From Micrococcaceae bacterium Sec5.1 (lineage in GTDB: Bacteria > Actinomycetota > Actinomycetes > Actinomycetales > Micrococcaceae), in contig CP143430.1 in NCBI GenBank assembly GCA_039636795.1, positions 1,054,001 through 1,118,000 of the forward strand: a stretch of DNA of 64,000 nucleotides, written 5' to 3'. Shown piece after piece: positions 35,788 through 44,231 of the stretch. A program made the position numbers and the translations under genes. Within the stretch, counting starts at the first letter, position 1, and each line of letters starts with the position of its first letter. The notes beneath the pieces were generated by a model, which was not told where the DNA came from, made no database searches, and saw only the letters and a list, made by a program, of their open reading frames with translations.

Positions 35788-35982
35788 ATGGACACCACCG
35801 AACCGCACGCCAACCACCCGGAGCGGGAGACCATCGAGTCCGACCCCGCGTACGACTACAGCGAAGACCAGGAAGTCGACGAACCCTGGGTGGAGGAAAT
35901 CGACGTCCCGGATGACGACGAGCGGGTTGTTCCCCTGGATGAAACCGAAGAATTCCGTGGGGAAGAAGACGAAGAATTCTAA
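35788..35982 (+). CDS. Small acidic protein of unknown function
   Basis: 64 residues, extremely acidic (many Asp/Glu in EDQEVDEPWVEEIDVPDDDE), no hydrophobic segment and no cysteine. The ATG at 35788 has GGAGG seven bases upstream; earlier in-frame starts lack one. The clear ribosome site is the main support that it is real. Likely disordered and cytoplasmic. The 245 bases upstream (35543-35787) contain nothing else that I recognise apart from promoter space for the divergent MbfA-like gene. Confidence 0.6.
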   Translation: MDTTEPHANHPERETIESDPAYDYSEDQEVDEPWVEEIDVPDDDERVVPLDETEEFRGEEDEEF

Positions 35983-36092
35983 GCGTCCTCCAAGTGGGTC
36001 CTGCAACTCGGGAACCCAAGGTAAAGCGCAACGGCGACGCTGCCCCGAAAAGGGGCGGCGCCGCCGTCGAGCATTACTTGGGGCTGGGCCGT

Positions 36093-37634
36093 TCAGCTGG
36101 CGTTGTGGCTGCTGACGGGGTGGGCTTCCAGGGGCAATTCGTCAGAGACTGCCCCGGCCACGCGCTTGTCCCAAGCCGCCCGAACTTCGGGTTCGGTGGG
36201 CGGCGTGAGGAGGGAAATCACGACGTATGCCACGAACGAGGCAGCCAGGCCGTAGTAGATGGGTTCGTTGGCGTAGACGCCGTCGACGCTCGGGATGAGT
36301 CCAGTGGCGAACAGAATCAGCAAGGCCAGAGTCAAAATGGAGCCCACTGCCATGGACCAGGCAGCAGCGATACCGGTTCCGCGCTTCCAGACGAGGCCGC
36401 CCAGAATCGCGACCAGGAGGCCGCCCACCAGGATGTCGTAGGCAATGGTGAGGGCAACCACCACGTCCTGCGCGGCCATGGAGATCAGCACCGCAACGAT
36501 GCCAAGGCCAAGAACCCAGTAACGGTTGGCCTTGACGTCGTGCTCAGGGTTTTCGGTGTCGTCGGTGTTGATGGTCTTGCCGAACCAGCTGGCCACGAAC
36601 GGAACAACATCTGCGCGAGCCACGGTGGCGGCGGCAATCAGGGCACCTGAAGCGGTGGACATCATGGCTGCAACAGCTGCGGCCATGACAAGGCCGCCGA
36701 TGCCGATGGGCAGGATGTTCGTTGCCACTTCGGCATACACCACGTCCTTGCCAAGGCTTGCCACATCGATGTTGGGGAGTGCTACCCGGGCAGCCAGGCC
36801 GATCAAGGCGCCAGCCACACCGTAGAGGATGCAGTAAACGCCGGCCGTCGCTCCGCCCCAGCGTGCAACCTTGGGAGTTTTGGCGGTGAAGACGCGCTGC
36901 CAGATATCCTGGCCGATCAGGAGTCCGAGTGTGTAGACGACGAAGTACGTGATGATCGTCTGGACACCGATTCCGTCAATCTGGAAGAAGCTGGCATCGA
37001 CGCGTTCACGGATGCCGTCGAGTCCTCCGGCTGCGTTCATGACGAAGGGGAGCATCAGGAAGAAGATGCCCACGGTCTTGATGATGAACTGGACCTGGTC
37101 GGCAAGGGTGATGGACCACATGCCACCGATGGTCGAGTAAACAAGCACAATTGCACCGCCGACGGCGATCGCCATCCAGCGCGGCCAATCGAAGAGGACG
37201 ACAAAGATGGTGGCATAGGCGCCGGTGGACGTGGCGCAGAGCATGAGGGTGTACGCCAGCATCACGATGCCGGAGGTCTGCGTGGCCTTGCTGCCGTAGC
37301 GAAGGCTCAGCATTTGGGAGACCGTGTAGATCTTCAGGCGCTGGATGGTGCCAGCGAAGAGCAGGCTCAGGAGGAGGACGCCGGCGCCGATTGCGACGAC
37401 CAGCCACATCCCCGAAATGCCGAATTTGTAACCCAAGCCGACGCCGCCGACGGTGGATGCGCCACCGAGGACAACTGCGGCCATGGTTCCGGTGTAAAGG
37501 AAGGGGCCCAGACGGCGGCCGGCCACGAGGAAGTCGCTGTTGTTCTTGGTGCGGGACTTGCCCCACCAACCGAATGCAAGCATGGCAAGCAGGTACACCA
37601 CCACAATGGCGATGTTTATGAACGATGAGTCCAT
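36093..37634 (-). CDS. Sodium:solute symporter family protein
   Basis: 513 residues with about 13 membrane helices, SSS family. Typical features: N-terminal helix followed by FGWWGKSRTKNNSDFLVAGR, then GGASTVGGVGLGYKFGISGMW, SLRYGSKATQTSGIVMLAY and MAAAVAAMMSTASGALIAAATVARAD, which carry the sodium-site Ser/Thr residues. Divergent from the XRE-cupin regulator gene 268 bases away, which probably controls it. Given the downstream ureohydrolase pair, a guanidino compound, polyamine or amino acid is a possible cargo, as an inference only. Confidence 0.9.
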   Translation of the reverse strand: MDSSFINIAIVVVYLLAMLAFGWWGKSRTKNNSDFLVAGRRLGPFLYTGTMAAVVLGGASTVGGVGLGYKFGISGMWLVVAIGAGVLLLSLLFAGTIQRLKIYTVSQMLSLRYGSKATQTSGIVMLAYTLMLCATSTGAYATIFVVLFDWPRWMAIAVGGAIVLVYSTIGGMWSITLADQVQFIIKTVGIFFLMLPFVMNAAGGLDGIRERVDASFFQIDGIGVQTIITYFVVYTLGLLIGQDIWQRVFTAKTPKVARWGGATAGVYCILYGVAGALIGLAARVALPNIDVASLGKDVVYAEVATNILPIGIGGLVMAAAVAAMMSTASGALIAAATVARADVVPFVASWFGKTINTDDTENPEHDVKANRYWVLGLGIVAVLISMAAQDVVVALTIAYDILVGGLLVAILGGLVWKRGTGIAAAWSMAVGSILTLALLILFATGLIPSVDGVYANEPIYYGLAASFVAYVVISLLTPPTEPEVRAAWDKRVAGAVSDELPLEAHPVSSHNAS

Positions 37635-37731
37635 GAGTGGCTCCTTGGAGCTGGTGCACGGAGGTTGGGGTTTTCGACGATACTCCTGGGAATCGCCGAA
37701 GTCTCCGTGCTGATGATGGGAGATTGGGTTC

Positions 37732-37781
37732 GTGTTGTGTGCCTCACAGACAACACTTGTTGCCTATGAGGATATGTTGTG
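37732..37781. promoter_or_regulatory. Probable operator between symporter and XRE-cupin genes
   Basis: GTGTTGT (37732-37738) and ACAACAC (37750-37756) form a 7-bp inverted repeat 11 bases apart; a third half-site TGTTGTG is at 37775-37781. It lies in the divergent gap of 267 bases (37635-37901). Confidence 0.5.
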
Positions 37782-37901
37782 ATCGGAGTAACAGTCAAGG
37801 GGCTTTGGTCATCGTTGGGCTGTTTGTGGCTCTCACTGCCCGGGATCCCGCTACTATTGCTGCAATGACAGGGCCCAATGACAGGCCTGAAAGGTTCGTG
37901 A

Positions 37902-38477
37902 ATGAAGGCTCTCCCCGTTGAACCAAGCAACGTTCCCGTTGCCATTGGTTCCAGAATCCGCGCAGCCCGTCAGGCGCAGCGCCTCACCATCGAACAAGTG
38001 GCGGACGCCACGGGGCTGACCAAGGGCTTCCTCAGCCGTGTCGAGAGAGACCTGACATCGCCGTCGGTCGCTTCCCTCGTAACCCTTTGCCAGGTCTTGT
38101 CGGTGTCGGTAGGAGACTTGTTCGCAGCTCCGGAAACGCACCTCACCAGGCGCGACGACGGTCCACGGATTTCCCTGGGTGGCCAGGGCATTGTGGAGCG
38201 CTTGCTAACTGCCCGCTCGGAGCGGCGCCTGCAGATCCTTCAGGCCACCATCGAACCGCGGGGCCGTGGAGAGAACGAGCTCTACGCCGTGGACTGCGAC
38301 GTAGACGTCCTCCACGTGGTCAAGGGACGCATCAAACTCATCCTGACCAACGAGGAGTATGACCTCGAAGAAGGCGACACGCTCTCCTTCCCGGGCAGGG
38401 AACCCCATACCTGGGTCAATCCCACGGACGAAACCGTCGAGGTGCTCTGGATTTTGGTGCCGGCAGCGAGCCGCTAG
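37902..38477 (+). CDS. XRE-family regulator with C-terminal cupin domain
   Basis: 191 residues. Helix-turn-helix at about 15-70 (IRAARQAQRLTIEQVADATG, then TKGFLSRVERDLTSPSVASL), followed by a cupin_2 sensor (VLHVVKGRIKLILTNEEYDL; EEGDTLSFPGREPHTWVNPT). This class often regulates amino acid or polyamine catabolism genes. GAAAGG precedes the ATG by seven bases. Its neighbours are a divergent symporter and a convergent APC permease. Confidence 0.9.
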   Translation: MKALPVEPSNVPVAIGSRIRAARQAQRLTIEQVADATGLTKGFLSRVERDLTSPSVASLVTLCQVLSVSVGDLFAAPETHLTRRDDGPRISLGGQGIVERLLTARSERRLQILQATIEPRGRGENELYAVDCDVDVLHVVKGRIKLILTNEEYDLEEGDTLSFPGREPHTWVNPTDETVEVLWILVPAASR

Positions 38478-38509
38478 ATCTTCCAAGCCCACGAAGCAAC
38501 GAGGCGCTG

Positions 38510-40483
38510 TTAGCCCACGTGGACCCAGGGCCGGCGGGTGATGTCCGGCTCAGCTTCACGCAGTACCTCGCGGGTCACCGGCGCGATCTCGCCCTCACCG
38601 AAGAATAGGAACTTGCTGAGGTTGGAGATCGGGTTGCCCTCGGTCCAGCGGAAGTAGATGTGCGGCATGAAGCCGGTCACGTCGCGGATGTGAAGCAAGA
38701 CGGCGGCAAGTGTGTTGGGCACGTTGTTGCTGTGGACTTCCAGGATCTTGAACCCGTGCCGGAGTTTGCCAACCACCTGGAGTTCCTGCTCGAAGTCTGA
38801 GCTGTCGTCAACGATGATCTCGATGAACACCGCATCGCAATCCAGTGGCAGGTGGTTGGCCTGTTGCGCGTGCTGGAGCTTCTCGCGGTACCGCCCGGCG
38901 CTGAGGTGCTTTGGTTCATGGGCGATGATCCGGACCGGTCCGTCGACGTTGTTCGCGGTGAATTCGAGTGCAGTCTGGTCCATCTTGATATGCGTGGCAC
39001 GGAGCTCGAAGGCACGCCGGATCCGGGAAATGAAGCTCACCACCATGATGCCCAGAATGAACAGCGCGGCGATCTTCAGGCCGTCCGGACGCTCGATCGA
39101 GTTGACCACGGTGGTGTAGATGAAGACCAAGGACACGAGGCCGAAGCCGATGACCTGTGCCCGCTGCTTCTTTCGCCGGGCGGACAGTGTCACGGCGATG
39201 GAGGCGGAGGTTATCAAGACGAGTACACCAGTGGCATAGGCGCCACCCTGCGCATTGACGTCGGCTTGGAAAATGATCGTCACGATAAAGGCGATGACTG
39301 TGAAGACCAGGACGAGTGGGCGCAGTGCGCGGACCCACGCTGGAGCCATGCCGTAGCGCGGCAGGTACCTGGGGACCAGGTTCAGCAGGCCGGCCATGGC
39401 CGAAGCGCCGGCGAACCACAGGATAGCGATGGTACTGACGTCGTACACTGTGCCGAATCCGTCGCCCAGGAACTTGTGGGCGAGGAAAGCCAAGGCGCGC
39501 CCATCAGCCTTTTCGCCGGGTTCGAATTCTGCGGCTGGGATCAGCATGACGGTGGTGAAGCTGGATGTGATGAGGAACGAGCTCATGATGATGGCGGCGG
39601 TGGTCAGGAGCTTGTGGGCGCCCTTGATCCGGCCGGCCGGGTTGGCCTCAGTGTCGGATGCATGGCCCTTGATCTGTGGCATGACTGCGACGCCGGTCTC
39701 GAACCCCGAGAGGCCAAGGGCCAATCGTGGGAATACCAGCAGCGCAAGGGCAATCATCAGGATGGGATCGCCGTGGGATGTGTTCAGCGCCGTCCACCAG
39801 TCAGAGATCACCCGGGACTCTGTGAACACGTGGCCTATGGAGACGATGACCACCACAAGGTTCAGGGCCAGAAACGCGGCGACCAGGACGACGGCCACGT
39901 TGATGGCTTCTTTGAATCCGCGCAGGAAGACGATGCCTAGTCCTGCAATCAGGGCCAGGGTGATGACAACCTGCTGGCCTTCCAGGAAATGCGGAGCAAA
40001 GGGGTTCTCAATGAGGTGCGCAGTCGCGTCGGCGGCGGAGAGGGTGATGGTGATCATGAAGTCCGTGGCCGCAAAGCCGAGGAGTGCCAGGACGAACAAC
40101 TTGCCTCCCCATCGAGGAAGCAGGCGCTCGAGCATGGCAATGGAACCCTCGCCCCGGGGACTTTCCCTGGCAACGCGACGGTATACAGGCAGTGCACCGG
40201 CCAAGGTGACGAAGACCAGGAGCAGCGTGGCCAACGGCGACAGCAAGCCGGCAGCCAGGGCAGCGATTGCAGGCTGGTAGCCCAGAGTCGAGAAGTAGTC
40301 CAGGCCCGTCAGGCACATGACCTTCCACCAAGCTTGCGGTTTGTGAGCTTCCGCTGGCTGTCCGTGCGGACCCTGCCGCTTGCCCGAGGTATCCGGCATT
40401 CCTTCCAGCAGCCACGATTTGAGGTGGAATGCCTTTTTGAGTCGGTCTGCAGGATCGGCCGGCGGCCTGGTCAGGGTAGTCAC
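38510..40483 (-). CDS. APC-superfamily amino acid permease with cytoplasmic C-terminal domain
   Basis: 657 residues from GTG 40483, chosen for GAAAGGA four bases upstream; the frame is open 32 codons further with no ribosome site. Around 12 membrane helices ([20 protein letters not shown] near the first), then a ~170-residue hydrophilic tail from about residue 490 ([40 protein letters not shown]). The tail is a feature of some bacterial APC members and may be regulatory. Convergent with the XRE-cupin gene, divergent from the ureohydrolase gene; an arginine-family cargo is plausible from context only. Confidence 0.87.
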   Translation of the reverse strand: MTTLTRPPADPADRLKKAFHLKSWLLEGMPDTSGKRQGPHGQPAEAHKPQAWWKVMCLTGLDYFSTLGYQPAIAALAAGLLSPLATLLLVFVTLAGALPVYRRVARESPRGEGSIAMLERLLPRWGGKLFVLALLGFAATDFMITITLSAADATAHLIENPFAPHFLEGQQVVITLALIAGLGIVFLRGFKEAINVAVVLVAAFLALNLVVVIVSIGHVFTESRVISDWWTALNTSHGDPILMIALALLVFPRLALGLSGFETGVAVMPQIKGHASDTEANPAGRIKGAHKLLTTAAIIMSSFLITSSFTTVMLIPAAEFEPGEKADGRALAFLAHKFLGDGFGTVYDVSTIAILWFAGASAMAGLLNLVPRYLPRYGMAPAWVRALRPLVLVFTVIAFIVTIIFQADVNAQGGAYATGVLVLITSASIAVTLSARRKKQRAQVIGFGLVSLVFIYTTVVNSIERPDGLKIAALFILGIMVVSFISRIRRAFELRATHIKMDQTALEFTANNVDGPVRIIAHEPKHLSAGRYREKLQHAQQANHLPLDCDAVFIEIIVDDSSDFEQELQVVGKLRHGFKILEVHSNNVPNTLAAVLLHIRDVTGFMPHIYFRWTEGNPISNLSKFLFFGEGEIAPVTREVLREAEPDITRRPWVHVG

Positions 40484-40714
40484 GTTGTCCTTTCGGGCAG
40501 CAGTGTGCTGCTTAGGCAAGGAGCGTATGGCCACCGTCAGCGGCTCAACCCCGGTTTTTATGGAATCTTTACGCCTCATGTGACCGGCATCTCAGATGAG
40601 CTCACCAGCAAAGGGGACTTGTAAACAGGTGATGCTTATTAGGAAACTTTGAGTGTATGATGGGTGTCACAGTTAGTGATTCATCTCGACCTATCCACTA
40701 AGGAGTGGCGCATT

Positions 40715-41785
40715 TTGGAAGAGCTCCGTATTGAAGCCAACGGGAACCTCGGTCCCATCGATTCATCCCGCATCCCGCGCTACGCCGGTGCCGCCACCTA
40801 CGCCCGCCTGCCCCGCTTGGACCAGGTATCCAAAGCTGACGTCACGGTTGTTGGCGTACCTTTCGATTCCGGCGTTTCCTACCGTCCCGGCGCCCGCTTC
40901 GGCGCGAACCATGTGCGTGAGGCCAGCCGCCTGCTGCGCCCGTACAACCCTGCCTGGGATGTCAGCCCGTTCGAGAACATCCAGGTGGCAGATGCTGGCG
41001 ACATGGCGGTGAACCCGTTCAACATCAACGAGGCCATCGAGACAATCCAGCAGAACGCCCTGGACCTCACGGCCAACGGCAGCAAGCTCGTCACCCTGGG
41101 TGGCGACCACACCATCGCCCTTCCGCTCCTGAGGGCAGCAGCAGAGCGCGCCGGTGAGCCGGTGGCCATGCTCCACTTCGACGCACACCTGGACACCTGG
41201 GACACCTACTTCGGCGCTGAATACACGCACGGCACGCCGTTCCGCCGCGCAGTGGAAGAAGGCATCCTGGACACGGAGGCCATCAGCCACGTGGGTACCC
41301 GCGGTCCGCTGTATGGCAAGAAAGACCTCGACGACGACCACCGGTTTGGCTTCGGAATCGTCACCTCCGCTGACGTCTACTACCAGGGCGTCCTGGAGAC
41401 AGTGGCCAAGATCCGCGACCGCATCGGAAGCCGTCCGCTGTACATCTCGGTGGACATCGACGTCCTGGATCCTGCACACGCGCCCGGCACCGGTACCCCC
41501 GAAGCCGGCGGCATCACCAGCCGTGAACTGCTCGAGATCATCCGTGGTTTCCGTGGCATGAACCTCGTCGGTGCTGACATCGTGGAAGTTGCCCCGGCTT
41601 ATGACCACGCCGAAATCACTGGCGTTGCCGGCAGCCACGTTGCTTATGAACTGGTAACCCTCATGGCGGACAACGCGGTTGCAGGCGACCGCCACGGCGC
41701 GCCGAACGGCTACGCCCAGCAGGCCCTCGGAGCACGCATGGCAGAACTCGCCCAGGCAACCGGCACGGCTGGAGAGACGCGATGA
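40715..41785 (+). CDS. Ureohydrolase, agmatinase/guanidinobutyrase family
   Basis: 356 residues from TTG 40715, supported by AAGGAG nine bases upstream; the ATG-like start at 40664 would place translation over the probable promoter (TATGAT at 40656-40661). Mn-site motifs: [33 protein letters not shown] and [22 protein letters not shown], all ligands present. Family members cleave agmatine, 4-guanidinobutyrate or similar to urea. The coupling to a ThDP enzyme favours guanidinobutyrase. I recall a guanidinobutyrase with D-arginase activity described from an Arthrobacter. Confidence 0.88.
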   Translation: MEELRIEANGNLGPIDSSRIPRYAGAATYARLPRLDQVSKADVTVVGVPFDSGVSYRPGARFGANHVREASRLLRPYNPAWDVSPFENIQVADAGDMAVNPFNINEAIETIQQNALDLTANGSKLVTLGGDHTIALPLLRAAAERAGEPVAMLHFDAHLDTWDTYFGAEYTHGTPFRRAVEEGILDTEAISHVGTRGPLYGKKDLDDDHRFGFGIVTSADVYYQGVLETVAKIRDRIGSRPLYISVDIDVLDPAHAPGTGTPEAGGITSRELLEIIRGFRGMNLVGADIVEVAPAYDHAEITGVAGSHVAYELVTLMADNAVAGDRHGAPNGYAQQALGARMAELAQATGTAGETR

Positions 41786-43485
41786 TCGATTTCGATCCGG
41801 GCACTGCCGCGCCCACCAAGGGCACTGATCAGCGCAACGGTGGGGACCTCGTCGTCGAGACCCTCGAAGCGCTTGGCGCGAAGACTGTCTTTGGTATCCC
41901 GGGCCAGCACGCCTTGGGTCTCTTTGACGCCATGGGCCGCGGCAACCTGCACTTCGTGTCTTCACGAGTGGAGAACAATTCGGCATTCGCAGCTGATGGC
42001 TACTCCCGCGCCACTGGCGAAGTGGGCGTACTGTTCCTATCCACCGGTCCCGGCGCGCTGACCTCCCTTGCTGGTTTGCAGGAGGCCTACGCCACCGGTG
42101 TTCCGATGGTGGTTGTTGCCAGCCAGATTCCGCTTGAGGGCCTGGGCGCTCGCCGCAAGGGCATGCTGCATCAATTGGATGACCAGAAGGCTTCGGCTGC
42201 GAACGTCACCAAGAGCCAGCGCCTGATCCAGCACGCCTCTGGAATCCCATCGGCCATCCAGGACGCCTGGACCGAGGCGATTTCATCTCCGCAGGGTCCG
42301 GTGTGGATCGAGATTCCGCATAACGTCCTGCTGGATCCGATCATGGTCCCGCCGGTGGAGGACGCACTCGCCGAGGCCGCAGACAACCCTCCACGCGTCG
42401 AGCTGATCCGCGAGGCCGTGAAGTGGCTTTCGACGGCGGAACGTCCGGCGATCATCGCAGGCGGCGGTACGCGCCGTGGCCGGGCTGAGAAGTCGCTGCT
42501 CTCCATTGCCGAGCAGCTGCGCGCACCGGTGATCTGCACCCCTGGCGGCAACGGAGCGTTTCCGTGGAAGCATGAGTTGTCCTTGCAGTCGTGGATCGAG
42601 GACCGGTACATGACCGATGTCCTGGAAGATGCAGACGTACTCATCGTCATCGGTTCGTCCCTGGGTGAAGTGACGTCCAACTACTTCACGTTCGAGCCCC
42701 GCGGCCGCATCATCCAGATCGATGCCGAACCCCGCGTCCTCGAATCCAACCGGCCAGGCCTGGGCATCCGCGCCGACGCCGGGCAGGCGCTCGCAGCCCT
42801 GGACGAAGCTCTCGCAGCAGCCGGTGCCGCTGACACGGTGACGCGTTCCTGGCACGGCACCGCACCTGAGGACCTGGTGAAGGAGTCCCTGGCCAAGGTG
42901 AAGGCCCGCTTGGAATCACAGGACCTGGCCAAGGAACTGAAGTTCATGGCCGACATCCGCGAGGCTGTCCCGGCTGATATGCAGACGTTCTGGGACATGA
43001 CCATCTCCGCGTACTGGGGCTGGAGCTGCTGGGATGCTCGCGAGGGCCAGTTCCATTCCGCGCAGGGTGCTGGTGGCCTCGGCTACGGTTTCCCGGCAGC
43101 CATCGGCGGCGCCGTGGGATTGGAAACCACGGGCAAACCCAGCAGGGTTCTGGCTGTATCCGGTGACGGTTCCTCCATGTACTCAATCTCCGAACTTGCC
43201 ACGGCGAAGCAGCACAACATCCCGGTCACCTGGCTGATCGTGGACGACGGCGGCTACGGCATCCTCCGCGAATACATGGTGGGCGCTTTCGGCAAGGCCA
43301 CGGCCACCGAGCTTGCACGACCAGACTTCGTCAAGCTGGCCGAGTCCTTCGGCGTGCCGGCCCTCCGGGTGGCCCCGGAGGAAGTGGGGGACGCTCTCAA
43401 GGAGTCCTTCGAAGCTGACGGCCCCAACGTCGTCGTGGTTGAGACGCTGCTGAAGATGTTCGGCCCCACCCACCTGGACCACTAA
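41782..43485 (+). CDS. Thiamine-diphosphate-dependent enzyme, possible 2-ketoarginine decarboxylase (AruI-like)
   Basis: 567 residues with the three POX/ALS-type domains. N-terminal: [16 protein letters not shown] with the conserved Glu in [20 protein letters not shown]. Central: [20 protein letters not shown]-terminal: [20 protein letters not shown], ending VDDGGYG instead of the usual NNGGYG. The ThDP half resembles benzoylformate decarboxylase more than acetolactate synthase. It overlaps the ureohydrolase gene by four bases. Pairing a 2-oxo acid decarboxylase with a guanidinobutyrase matches the arginine-transaminase route (2-ketoarginine to 4-guanidinobutyraldehyde, then after oxidation to GABA and urea). 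That function is inferred. Confidence 0.8.
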   Translation: MIDFDPGTAAPTKGTDQRNGGDLVVETLEALGAKTVFGIPGQHALGLFDAMGRGNLHFVSSRVENNSAFAADGYSRATGEVGVLFLSTGPGALTSLAGLQEAYATGVPMVVVASQIPLEGLGARRKGMLHQLDDQKASAANVTKSQRLIQHASGIPSAIQDAWTEAISSPQGPVWIEIPHNVLLDPIMVPPVEDALAEAADNPPRVELIREAVKWLSTAERPAIIAGGGTRRGRAEKSLLSIAEQLRAPVICTPGGNGAFPWKHELSLQSWIEDRYMTDVLEDADVLIVIGSSLGEVTSNYFTFEPRGRIIQIDAEPRVLESNRPGLGIRADAGQALAALDEALAAAGAADTVTRSWHGTAPEDLVKESLAKVKARLESQDLAKELKFMADIREAVPADMQTFWDMTISAYWGWSCWDAREGQFHSAQGAGGLGYGFPAAIGGAVGLETTGKPSRVLAVSGDGSSMYSISELATAKQHNIPVTWLIVDDGGYGILREYMVGAFGKATATELARPDFVKLAESFGVPALRVAPEEVGDALKESFEADGPNVVVVETLLKMFGPTHLDH

Positions 43486-43497
43486 ACCGCCGTAGTC

Positions 43498-43533
43498 AGT
43501 CAGCCCCCGCACGTTTCCGTGCGGGGGCTGACT
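43498..43533. terminator. Terminator after the ureohydrolase/ThDP operon
   Basis: 15-bp perfect stem AGTCAGCCCCCGCAC (43498-43512) with its complement (43519-43533), 6-base loop, followed by GCGTTTAA. Confidence 0.88.
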
Positions 43534-43561
43534 GCGTTTAACATCCAGTTGCTGATCTGCG

Positions 43562-43601
43562 CCGAGTTCGCCGGGAATCTTGCGAGTTCGCCCGGAAGTC
43601 T
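43562..43601 (+). repeat. Two 20-nt direct repeats
   Basis: CCGAGTTCGCCGGGAATCTT and GCGAGTTCGCCCGGAAGTCT are adjacent. They resemble short GAGTTCGC-type intergenic repeats and lie between the terminator and the MarR promoter. Confidence 0.6.
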
Positions 43602-43701
43602 CGGACGTTCTGGCATTGTTCCCGCGTTTTCGACGGCGGGACCTCCCAGGACCTCCGGGACCGCTTGGCTTCTTTAGTTTCCCAAAGCAATCATTATGGG
43701 T

Positions 43702-43719
43702 TATAGTTGCTTTAGGCAA
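43702..43719. promoter_or_regulatory. MarR-type operator overlapping a -10 box
   Basis: TTGC-TTTAG-GCAA (43707-43719) is a perfect 4+5+4 palindrome directly after TATAGT (43702-43707). It lies 20 bases before the MarR gene start, as expected for autorepression. Confidence 0.6.
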
Positions 43720-43739
43720 ACAAAAAAGGGGTGTTTTCC

Positions 43740-44222
43740 ATGTCCGTCGGTTCTGCCACAGCAACCGATCTTGTGCATCAAATATTCGACCTCCAGCGCA
43801 CTCTGCGCTGCGTGGTAACCGCCCACATGGCCCGCGTTCCCGACGTCGGGATGGCGGTCCAAGGCGTCATGCGCTTTATCGGCGAGGGGGAGACCCGGGC
43901 AACAGCACTGGCTGCCCGCCTGGGCGTCAGCGCGCCGGTCCTGAGCAGGCATGTGGCCGAACTGGAGGAACTTGGCTTCGTCGCCAGGCGGCCTGATCCG
44001 GCGGACGGCAGGGCCCAGCTCCTTGCCCTGACGGAGGATGGCGCGGCGAAGCTGCGCGACTTCGAAGAACAACGCAGCGTGAGGCTGCGGGATTACCTGG
44101 CGGATTGGAGCGAGGCTGACGCCCTCGAGGCCTCCCAGGTCATCAACAAACTCACCACGTCCCTCAAGGACTCAATCCGGGCAACGGCGGCCGGCTCCAC
44201 TACGACGACTCACACAGCTTAG
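43740..44222 (+). CDS. MarR-family transcriptional regulator
   Basis: 160 residues from ATG 43740 with AAAGGGG eight bases upstream. Winged helix-turn-helix: GETRATALAARLGVSAPVLS, RHVAELEELGFVARRPDPAD as recognition helix and wing. Located nine bases before a drug-exporter gene, so it probably represses that gene and itself until a toxic ligand binds. Confidence 0.9.
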   Translation: MSVGSATATDLVHQIFDLQRTLRCVVTAHMARVPDVGMAVQGVMRFIGEGETRATALAARLGVSAPVLSRHVAELEELGFVARRPDPADGRAQLLALTEDGAAKLRDFEEQRSVRLRDYLADWSEADALEASQVINKLTTSLKDSIRATAAGSTTTTHTA

Positions 44223-44231
44223 GAGCCACGC

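Noticed and set aside
40664..40714. Earlier start for the ureohydrolase
   Set aside because: It would translate across a -10-like TATGAT and has no ribosome site, whereas TTG 40715 is preceded by AAGGAG at good spacing.
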